Below, piece after piece: positions 6,613-12,550 of a DNA stretch of 15,425 nucleotides. How positions within the stretch are numbered: position 1 is the first letter of the stretch; each line of letters starts with the position of its first letter. The notes below the pieces were generated by a model that saw nothing but the letters and a program-made list of their open reading frames with translations, was not told the DNA's origin and did not search any database. The translations under genes and the position numbers were made by a program. Origin of the DNA: AP-15 sp045802495 (GTDB lineage Bacteria > Pseudomonadota > Alphaproteobacteria > ATCC43930 > CGMCC-115725); assembly GCA_045802495.1 (NCBI GenBank), contig JBJMQW010000130.1:1-15425 (forward strand). The letters are read 5' to 3'.

Positions 6613-6903
6613 ATGCCTTCCATGCGCGGAGCGGCGCTCTTTCTCACCCTCATCCTTGCGACGGGAGCACAGGCCATGACCGGGTCGGAATTCCTCGAGA
6701 AGCTGAACGACCAGCAACGCGCGTCCTATGTCGACGGAGCCGTCGAAATGCTGGCCTATGGCCTGGACGACCGGAAGGCCGGTTGCGTCGTTGACTGGTA
6801 CTACAAGGGAAGCGGGCCGGAGCAGCTGATCCGGGCGTTGCGGCAGCACCCCGAACTGCCCGTGACCGGCGTGCTGCAGGTGCTGGCGAAGCGGCTGTGC
6901 TAG
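6613..6903 (+). CDS. Small exported protein, Rap1a/Tai-like
   Basis: This 96-residue protein has an N-terminal signal peptide (MPSMRGAALFLTLILATGAQA, cleavage after AQA), so it should be periplasmic. The mature part begins MTGSEFLEKL, then YVDGAVEMLAYGL, a cysteine (AGCVVDW), LIRALRQHPELP and a final LAKRLC. The order Tyr-x2-Gly, central Cys, 'HPE' and terminal Cys recalls the Rap1a/Tai family of small secreted proteins, some of which are immunity proteins to type VI effectors. The likeness is partial: the usual early Leu-Cys motif is missing. A second ATG at 6622 (MRGAALF) is an equally good start. No strong ribosome site is seen. Upstream at 6541-6612 is A+T-rich DNA with an inverted CAACA/TGTTG pair. 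The gene overlaps the next by 7 bases. Confidence 0.55.
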   Translation: MPSMRGAALFLTLILATGAQAMTGSEFLEKLNDQQRASYVDGAVEMLAYGLDDRKAGCVVDWYYKGSGPEQLIRALRQHPELPVTGVLQVLAKRLC

Positions 6904-7409
6904 ATTTCAGACGCGCTTTTTTGCCAGCGCTCGCTACGGCCGCGCTTATGGCTCAATCTGGCGCCTCGGCCGCGCCACCCGGCGATCATTGGGAAGCGGT
7001 CAGCACGACCGCCATCGCCATAACCGGAGATGTAACGTTCTCCCCCGGCCGGATCACCTTCGGCAACGGCAAGTCCCTGCCCCTCGCCCCTGCCGGCGCC
7101 ATGCCGGAATTCGGGGCGCCGATGGGAACTGTGAGCGCCACCCTCTACCGGGTGACATCGCCCGCCGATCCCGTCCTGCTCCACGGCAACCGCTTGTGCG
7201 GGCAGCCTGTGACCTTCATCGTTGTCTGGAAACCTGCCCGCGTCGGCAGCGACGTCGATCCGCGCGCCGTGGCCGCATTCTCGGGCAGCGCGCGGCCGGT
7301 CGGTGCGGAAGGCCCTGGCTTCTGCGGAACGTACCATTACGAAGCTGGCGGACCGACGCCGCTACCGACCGTTCCGCCCGGGCGCGCGCGGGCGAACAGT
7401 ACCAGGTGA
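6897..7409 (+). CDS. Exported hypothetical protein coupled to the preceding gene
   Basis: The frame opens at a GTG inside the last codons of the previous gene, suggesting translational coupling. The 170 residues start with a signal peptide (RRAFLPALATAALMAQSGASA, cleavage before APPGDHW). The mature domain is rich in beta-type sequence (ITGDVTFSPGRITFGNG, GTVSATLYRVTSP, PVTFIVVW). It has two cysteines, in GNRLCGQP and GPGFCGTY, likely to form a disulphide in the periplasm. No family is recognised. The last residues (PTVPPGRARANSTR) are low-complexity, so the true C-terminus may have been altered by the nearby insertion remnant. It is likely a partner of the small exported protein upstream. 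Confidence 0.55.
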   Translation: MLDFRRAFLPALATAALMAQSGASAAPPGDHWEAVSTTAIAITGDVTFSPGRITFGNGKSLPLAPAGAMPEFGAPMGTVSATLYRVTSPADPVLLHGNRLCGQPVTFIVVWKPARVGSDVDPRAVAAFSGSARPVGAEGPGFCGTYHYEAGGPTPLPTVPPGRARANSTR

Positions 7410-7444
7410 CGCATTTACGTGCCGCCGCGGGCTGTGCGGGTCGA

Positions 7445-7711
7445 TTAGCGGGGCAGGGGAGGGCCCCCCGACCCTGATTCGCGGTTTCTTCTCGTTTTCA
7501 CCGGCGCGGCTTTACGAATTGCCTTTTTGACCCACCCTTTCGCGCGGTTTCTCCGTGCGACATCCGCTTGAATCATGGCCTCACCCGCCTCGGGCAGGCG
7601 CTCGTAGTCGCGGGCGCGGCGGCGAGAGCGTGACAGCCACACGAAGGTCCGCTCGAAGACCCGTCTGTGCGGGATCACCAGGAAGCCCTTCGGCTTCGCT
7701 TTCCGGCCCAT
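7445..7711 (-). pseudogene. 3' remnant of an IS5-family-like DDE transposase
   Basis: On the minus strand 88 residues are open. The segment KGFLVIPHRRVFERTFVWLSRSRRRARDYERLPEAGEAMI matches the C-terminal end of IS5-type transposases (usual form 'GF..LPRRWVVERTFAWL.R.RRL..D'). The Glu of FERTF is the expected last catalytic residue. The other two catalytic Asp residues and everything upstream are missing; the frame before 7711 loses resemblance and reaches a stop. After AMI the sequence diverges into a basic tail instead of the usual ending. This is an inactive relic and marks a past insertion. Terminal inverted repeats were not found. Confidence 0.65.
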
Positions 7712-8067
7712 AGCGCCAGAGGTAGCGGTCGCGCTCTCGCACTCTGCCCTCTACGCGATATCTGCTGGCCCGCTTCGGCAAGGCGACCGCGCTGTCGATA
7801 CGCGAAGCGGTCGCAAAGGTCGAAATCATTCAGAAATGTGAGCGAAGCCCGGTTTGCGTACGGTTGATCAGCACGGATAACACATTTCTTCCTCGTAATC
7901 GTGTATACCGCATTCACCCGACGGTCCGACAACAAAAATTTGCCACGGATTTATTATCCTCGCGTGAGCACCAGGCGGTAGACCACCACCTTCATCTGTT
8001 TTTTCAATTTTTATATGATATCCCTTTTTGACAAATCCCAACCCGGCAGCTTCATCACTGAAATCCA
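7712..8067. other. Gene-free, A+T-richer stretch after the transposase remnant
   Basis: No supported gene lies here. The first half (to about 7870) may be decayed transposon DNA, but its frames do not match the missing transposase part. The second half (7870-8040) is A+T-richer, with T-runs around 8000-8010 and a TTGACA at 8036-8041. These may include promoter sequence for the zinc-ribbon ORF at 8068. Confidence 0.35.
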
Positions 8068-8274
8068 GTGCTCTTGCAGATCTCCGCGCTTGGCACCTGG
8101 TCGAGGCCTCCCTGCGGGCGCTGTCGGCACCGGGCGCTCCTCGCCCACGATTTGCTGCGGCGCGGGCGGCCGTCCTTCACGCGGCTCTTCGACCTGGAGC
8201 GCGCCTTGCGCTGCCTGCGCTGCGGCGCCCGCGGACAGGCATCGCTTGCCATCCGGATGCAAGGCCGCAATTGA
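8068..8274 (+). CDS. Small zinc-ribbon-like protein next to the SRAP gene
   Basis: This 68-residue frame starts at GTG 8068 and has GC-rich third positions like the real genes nearby. It carries two Cys-x2-Cys pairs, CGRC (about residues 16-19) and CLRC (about 49-52), separated by a basic helix-like stretch (HDLLRRGRPSFTRLFDLERAL). Together these make a treble-clef or zinc-ribbon layout that could bind nucleic acid. I have an impression of similar small two-CxxC proteins beside SRAP genes in Alphaproteobacteria, but cannot verify it. No clear ribosome site precedes the GTG; a TTG at 8074 is an alternative. The reading frame is bounded upstream by a TGA at 8059-8061. Function unknown. Confidence 0.45.
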   Translation: MLLQISALGTWSRPPCGRCRHRALLAHDLLRRGRPSFTRLFDLERALRCLRCGARGQASLAIRMQGRN

Positions 8275-8310
8275 AATGCGGAGGAGGGCAGGCGCTCGAT
8301 CGGCGCGCTC

Positions 8311-8325
8311 CCGGTTTGGAACCGG
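8311..8325. repeat. Short perfect hairpin upstream of the SRAP gene
   Basis: CCGGTT and AACCGG flank a TGG loop, 62 bases before the SRAP start. There is no T-tract, so it is a weak terminator candidate for the zinc-ribbon ORF. It may instead be an operator for the next gene. Confidence 0.3.
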
Positions 8326-8387
8326 TAGTGTATCCCCGTTGATAACCCGTCCTTCGGAGCCAACAACCAGCCTCTACAGGTCTGATC

Positions 8388-8966
8388 GTGTGCAATGATT
8401 TCGGCAACAACGTGCCCTACAGCGCCTATCTGGAGGCCTTCAGCCAGATCCGCGCCCCCGTCGTCTTCCCGACAGCGGCACCCAATCTTGAGCCGCGCGA
8501 CGATATCTGGCCGACCGAGACCGCGCCCGTATTCCGCCGGCGGGAGCACGGGGTCGAGCTGGTCCAGTTGCGCTGGGGGTTCCCGCCGGCGCGGCCGAAG
8601 GGAGCGCCGGTGATCAATTTCCGCTCCGAGGGGCGGCGTTTTCCGAACGGACGCTGCCTGATTCCGGCGTCGCACTTCTTCGAGTTCACCGGCACGAAAT
8701 CGCCGAAATCGAAGTGGAAATTCACGAAGCCGGGAGAGGACTGGTTCTGCTTCGCCGGCCTGTGGCGACCGATGCCCGACGGGGCAGGGGAGGCTTTCAC
8801 CCTATTGACAACCGAACCCAGTCCCGACGTCGCGCCCATTCACGATCGGCAAATGATCGTCCTTGATCGCCCGGACTGGCTAGCCTGGCTCGATCTCGTC
8901 CGGCCGGAATCCGAACTGCTCCGCCCGCTTCCCGCCGGGAGCCTGGCGGTCGAACGGGTTCGATGA
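8388..8966 (+). CDS. SRAP-family (YedK/HMCES-like) abasic-site DNA-protein crosslink protein
   Basis: SRAP proteins sense abasic sites in single-stranded DNA and shield them by a covalent thiazolidine bond through Cys2. This 192-residue protein begins MCN at a GTG start, so removal of Met exposes the essential Cys2. The other expected residues are present: Asn77 in INFRSEG (family form 'NARSE'), Glu99 in HFFEF (family 'FYEW'), and His152 in PIHDRQM (family 'HDRMP'). The family's LRWGF is at 61-65. Length is slightly short for the family but complete. Only a weak ACAGG precedes the GTG. SRAP genes on plasmids may protect single-stranded DNA during transfer or repair; that plasmid role is inference. 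Confidence 0.88.
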   Translation: MCNDFGNNVPYSAYLEAFSQIRAPVVFPTAAPNLEPRDDIWPTETAPVFRRREHGVELVQLRWGFPPARPKGAPVINFRSEGRRFPNGRCLIPASHFFEFTGTKSPKSKWKFTKPGEDWFCFAGLWRPMPDGAGEAFTLLTTEPSPDVAPIHDRQMIVLDRPDWLAWLDLVRPESELLRPLPAGSLAVERVR

Positions 8967-9108
8967 ATCGCCGTCGAACGCCAGCGACGAACGCTTGAAT
9001 TGTTTGCCTGGTGACGCCCAAAACCACAAGATAAGCCCCGCCGACGCCTCAAGCCGTAAGGCTACGGTTCACATGAAGCGACGAGGGCCGCAAGTGGGTG
9101 GTCGCACG

Positions 9109-9915
9109 ATGGAAAATGGCAGCCAGCTTCCCGACCGGCGCGGTTCAGCTAAGCCTCCAGCTCGAAGCGTTCGTGAAAGCAACTCTCAAGGATTTTCTAA
9201 AATTAATGAAATGGTATGTGAATTAGCTTCCAAGGAACTCAGTGAAGAGGTACAAGAACAACTAGCGCGCATACGAAGCTTTTTAGACTCCGAACATTGG
9301 AGCAAAGACTTCATACCTCCCCTGATAACTGCAGTCACGGCCCTCGCGGCGCCCAAACCCAATGTGTTATTGGCGCAAGGGATTATGTGGGACCTCGAAT
9401 TTTATCTAAACTGGTATAACCCTGGTTATGGACCCGGGAAACTATTAATGAAAATAAGCGGCGGATGGCCAATGGCGGTGGTAGTGACGGGCTTGGTTGC
9501 AGCGGGCGCTACCTTCGGGATGATTTTGGTAGTGCTTCTGGCTCTTGGTTATTTTGACAGACTCCCTGCTTTGATCGTGAACAATTCTGAAGTTCTCATT
9601 GTAATGTTTTTTGGAGTATTAGGCGGTGCAATGAGTATCTTAACCAGAATCAAAAGACCATCAGACTTGCAAAAGTTAAACCCGATCTCAGTTTTTCTAA
9701 ACTGTTTTTTCAAGCCACTGGTTGGCGGCATTTTTGCGGTGATCATCTATGCGATGTTCAAAAGCGATCTTATCGGTAGCCTGCTGAAGGCGAATGTTAG
9801 TGGTGATAATGTTTTCTTTCTCTTAGCGGTTATTGGATTTGTGAGCGGATTTAGTGAACGTGTCGCAGTTGACGCCATTGGAGGCTTGGAGGGAACGTTC
9901 ACCCGGAAAGGGTAA
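9109..9915 (+). CDS. Four-helix membrane protein of unknown function (low-GC gene)
   Basis: From ATG 9109 the product is 268 residues. Residues 1-110 are soluble and charged, with a probable helix (ELASKELSEEVQEQLARIRSFL). Four hydrophobic segments follow at about 120-148, 160-178, 196-216 and 234-248, and the last runs into GFVSGFSERVAVDAIGG. No family is named. From about 9180 to 9900 the DNA is visibly richer in A+T, with codons such as TTA, AAA and ATT that neighbours avoid, suggesting recent transfer from another source. The start is uncertain: 9073 and an upstream GTG/TTG keep the frame open, but 9109 is the best compromise. No strong ribosome site is visible. A gene-free gap of about 210 bases follows, with nothing recognisable in it. 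Confidence 0.6.
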   Translation: MENGSQLPDRRGSAKPPARSVRESNSQGFSKINEMVCELASKELSEEVQEQLARIRSFLDSEHWSKDFIPPLITAVTALAAPKPNVLLAQGIMWDLEFYLNWYNPGYGPGKLLMKISGGWPMAVVVTGLVAAGATFGMILVVLLALGYFDRLPALIVNNSEVLIVMFFGVLGGAMSILTRIKRPSDLQKLNPISVFLNCFFKPLVGGIFAVIIYAMFKSDLIGSLLKANVSGDNVFFLLAVIGFVSGFSERVAVDAIGGLEGTFTRKG

Positions 9916-10127
9916 TTTGGGGAAGCGAGAGCATCAACCCGTCGCCATGTTCCCGAAGCAGGCGTCGAAAAACTCGGTCATATCCGGAATCGCTCTACGG
10001 CATCCCTTTTTCTGTCGGGTTTGGCTCTGCGTTTATGTTGCAACTCGAAATTGATAAAGGCAATCTGCGACAGCGGATCCGGCGATAGTAAGTGTCTAAG
10101 GATACGGATGCGGCGAGGGAGCTTCGT

Positions 10128-11063
10128 ATGGTAGGCGCCCGTTGGATCATTCTGGCCTTTCTGGCAGGTTGTGCCCCCTACGACTTTGGGAACGAGGTGC
10201 GTAATTTTAGCACCGGCGTCGATCAGCTTTCAGATGCGTTCACCACGGGTTACAACAATTTGTCCCGTGATCTTGCCGCTCAGACGCAGCTTTCACTCGA
10301 CGATACGAGAGCGAAGGTGAGCATCGCGGCGAGCTGTGGTGGTGCCATCGGAGATCTGCCCGACAATCAGCAACCCTGTGCCCTATATCGTTTTCAGGGG
10401 TCTAAGCCGGTGTTAACGGATGTGCAAAAGACACGCCCTCGTACAATGGTAGCTTTGAAGGTCCTGACTGATTATGCCCATGCGCTGCAGGCCGTAACAA
10501 ATGCGGCCGATCGCGCAGCATTCGACGCCGCCTCGAAGCGCTTAGAAGCATCGGTTGCAAACCTCGCGAAGGCGGCAAACGCGGTAGCGCCCGGGGCAAG
10601 TACGGCGGCCCCAGTGATCGTCAAGATGGCTACGTGGATAGTAGGAGCGGCGCTCGATAAAGATCGTTTCGACAGTCTGCGGCAGGGCGTGAATAACGCT
10701 GCGGACCCGGTGAGGACGGTCGCCAAGACGATGGGCATCGGCCTCGAAGCTGTTCGTAACGATCGGCTGACTGCGCTTTATGAAACTACCAACGCATTGG
10801 TGAAGCCACTAGGACCAGGACTGGCCGAAAAAGCCTACAAGGAACGGCTTACCGACGCCGAGACGACACTCGAAATGCTCGATGAAGTCAGGCGCGCGGA
10901 TCCGGCGGGGGCGGCGGACAGCCTTGCCACGGCGCATGACGCACTGGTTGCTGCCGTCAACGATCCAGAGCGTGACTTCGCGAACATGACGACAGCGGTG
11001 GGTGCTTTCGCGGACCAGGCGAACGCGCTACGGAATGCTCTCTCGGTCCCAGCGAAGCACTAA
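10128..11063 (+). CDS. Lipoprotein of unknown function, helical
   Basis: Starting at ATG 10128, with GAGGGAG seven bases upstream, the product is 311 residues. It begins MVGARWIILAFLAGC, a short signal ending in a clear lipobox (LAGC, Cys15), so it should be lipid-anchored in the cell envelope. Two further cysteines (C70, C84) flank a Gly/Asn/Gln stretch and could form a disulphide. From residue 105 onward it is Ala-rich and helical, with repeated coiled-coil-like segments and a hydrophobic patch near 160-176 (APVIVKMATWIVGAAL). The frame extends to a GTG at 10092, giving a longer n-region; both starts keep the lipobox. No family recognised. It is followed after 28 bases by a gene with a strong ribosome site and probably forms an operon with it. 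Confidence 0.65.
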   Translation: MVGARWIILAFLAGCAPYDFGNEVRNFSTGVDQLSDAFTTGYNNLSRDLAAQTQLSLDDTRAKVSIAASCGGAIGDLPDNQQPCALYRFQGSKPVLTDVQKTRPRTMVALKVLTDYAHALQAVTNAADRAAFDAASKRLEASVANLAKAANAVAPGASTAAPVIVKMATWIVGAALDKDRFDSLRQGVNNAADPVRTVAKTMGIGLEAVRNDRLTALYETTNALVKPLGPGLAEKAYKERLTDAETTLEMLDEVRRADPAGAADSLATAHDALVAAVNDPERDFANMTTAVGAFADQANALRNALSVPAKH

Positions 11064-11091
11064 CAGGCTGGGTATCTCCAGGAGGTGGGCA

Positions 11092-11499
11092 ATGACAACA
11101 ATCGATGACATTAACGCTGAAAAGAAGGCTGCAGTAACTATTCTCGACCAGAAGATTTTCGACGCGATAGAGAGGAAGAACGCAGGTGTTTCGGACGCAC
11201 AGGAGCGCCGGCTAGATCAGGCCATCCATGTCCTGATGGTCTGCCGGAGCGCTGTGTTTGTCCAGGCCTATACAGCTGCCCTAGGTTCAGCCGCAATGAA
11301 GGCAGCTCTTAACGCGCTCAAGGCCGCAACCGTTGACATGAATAAGGTAGCCGCCCGTATGAGGTCGGTGACGACAATCATAAACAACGCTGCGGACCTC
11401 GCAGCAGGCATCACCCCTGCCCCGCAGATTCTGAAAAATCACAGCCGCAATCCGACCGCCCTGCCCCTGACGGCTTATGACAATCGGTTTTATTCTTGA
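11092..11499 (+). CDS. Small helical protein paired with the lipoprotein, unknown
   Basis: ATG 11092 follows a near-perfect AGGAGGTG ribosome site. The frame is open upstream to 11002, but that part lies inside the lipoprotein gene and is rejected. The 135 residues have no signal peptide. They are almost all helix: DINAEKKAAVTILDQKIFDAIERK, an Ala-rich middle, then MRSVTTIINNAADLAAGI. After residue 115 the character changes to a Pro/Asn-rich tail (APQILKNHSRNPTALPL) ending in YDNRFYS. The stop falls inside the dif-like site at 11492-11519, so the native end may have been replaced by a recombination event. Function unknown; a cytoplasmic partner of the lipoprotein is a guess from the operon layout. 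Confidence 0.6.
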   Translation: MTTIDDINAEKKAAVTILDQKIFDAIERKNAGVSDAQERRLDQAIHVLMVCRSAVFVQAYTAALGSAAMKAALNALKAATVDMNKVAARMRSVTTIINNAADLAAGITPAPQILKNHSRNPTALPLTAYDNRFYS

Positions 11500-11519
11500 T
11501 AACAGATTTTATCAATATT
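11492..11519. other. dif-like recombination site upstream of the tyrosine recombinase
   Basis: Two 11-bp arms, ATTCTTGATAA (11492-11502) and TTATCAATATT (11509-11519), are inverted around a 6-bp centre, CAGATT. The arms match at 9 of 11 positions, and the inner ends are ATAA and TTAT. This is the geometry of Xer core sites (11-6-11, inner ATAA/TTAT as in E. coli dif). It lies 12 bases before the recombinase ATG and overlaps the stop of the preceding gene. I infer a plasmid multimer-resolution or integration site. A plain operator for the recombinase gene is the alternative. Confidence 0.55.
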
Positions 11520-11531
11520 AAAATATCCACC

Positions 11532-12494
11532 ATGACCGACCAGCTTCCGGCCGAAATTCTTCCGTCAAATCGCCTCCTGACCGTCGCCGAGTTTCAGCGC
11601 CTCGCGGATGTCCCGCCCGAGATCGAATGGTTCGCCAACATCACCAATCCCAGCACCAGGCGCGCCTACGAGAACGCGATCCAGGATTTTATGCGCTTCA
11701 CCGGCATCAATCGGCCGGAGGAATTCCGCACCGTGACCCGGGCGCATGTCATCGCCTGGCGCGACGATCTGGCCAGCCGCGATCTCGGCGGCGCCACGGT
11801 CCGGCATCGCCTGGCGGCGCTGTCATCGCTGTTCGAGTATCTCTGCGACAAGAACGCCGTCACCCAGAATCCGGTCAAAGGCGTCAAGCGGCCGCGAGCC
11901 GAGAGCGGCGAAGGCAAGACGCCGGCGATCGGCGACAACCAGGCGCGCGATCTCCTGGCCGCGCCGGCCGAGGACAGGATCAAGGACAGGCGCGACCGCG
12001 CCATCCTGTCGACGCTGCTGTACCACGCGCTGCGGCGCGAGGAGCTGTGCAAGCTGAAGGTGAAGGATTTCCGGCATGCGCGGCGCGGCGTGCCGCATCT
12101 CAAGGTCTCCGGCAAGGGCGACAAGACGCGCTATCTCCCGCTGCATCCGGGCACCAACGCGCTGATCCACGATTACCTCGAGGCGGCCGGGCATGGCGGC
12201 GACGACAACGGCGCGCTGTTCCGCCCGATCAAGAACAACCGCACGGGTAAGCTCGAAAAAGCGGTGACGCCCGATGCCGTCTACAAGCTGGTGCGGACGT
12301 ATTCAGCGCTCCTCGGCTTCGTGATCGGCGCCCATGCGTTGCGGGCGACGGCCGCCACCAATGCGCTCGACCATCAGGCCGACATCGCCAAGGTCCAGGA
12401 GTGGCTCGGCCACGCCAATATCGCCACCACCCGCATTTACGATCACCGCAAGACCCGGCCCGAGGACAGCCCTACGTTCAAGGTGGCGTATTGA
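11532..12494 (+). CDS. XerC/XerD-like tyrosine recombinase
   Basis: This 320-residue protein has the two-domain build of phage-integrase/Xer recombinases. The N-terminal SAM-like core-binding domain (about 30-115) includes STRRAYENAIQDFMRF and VRHRLAALSSLFEYL. The catalytic domain has Arg168 in HALRREEL, Lys in SGKGDKTR (195/198), His268-x2-Arg271 in HALRATAAT, Gly-His294 in WLGHAN and the nucleophile Tyr303 in TRIYDHR. All six catalytic positions are present, so it should be active. ATG 11532 is chosen over the in-frame TTG at 11496, because the latter would translate the dif-like site. It probably resolves plasmid multimers or moves a flanking segment by acting on that site. It is convergent with the ietAS operon, 56 bases away. 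Confidence 0.85.
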   Translation: MTDQLPAEILPSNRLLTVAEFQRLADVPPEIEWFANITNPSTRRAYENAIQDFMRFTGINRPEEFRTVTRAHVIAWRDDLASRDLGGATVRHRLAALSSLFEYLCDKNAVTQNPVKGVKRPRAESGEGKTPAIGDNQARDLLAAPAEDRIKDRRDRAILSTLLYHALRREELCKLKVKDFRHARRGVPHLKVSGKGDKTRYLPLHPGTNALIHDYLEAAGHGGDDNGALFRPIKNNRTGKLEKAVTPDAVYKLVRTYSALLGFVIGAHALRATAATNALDHQADIAKVQEWLGHANIATTRIYDHRKTRPEDSPTFKVAY

Positions 12495-12550
12495 GGAGAT
12501 CAGACAGCGCGCTCGCCGATGCCGCAGATATCCCAAGGGTCCTAAGTTGA

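Noticed and set aside
8055..8675. 206-codon minus-strand frame over the zinc-ribbon ORF and SRAP start
   Set aside because: It is antisense to SRAP, which has all catalytic residues; no domain in this frame.
11496..11531. TTG extension of the tyrosine recombinase
   Set aside because: It translates the dif-like palindrome and has no ribosome site; the ATG at 11532 gives a normal Xer-like length.
12495..12550. Possible bidirectional terminator between the convergent recombinase and ietS genes
   Set aside because: No stem followed by a T-tract could be found in the 56 bases.
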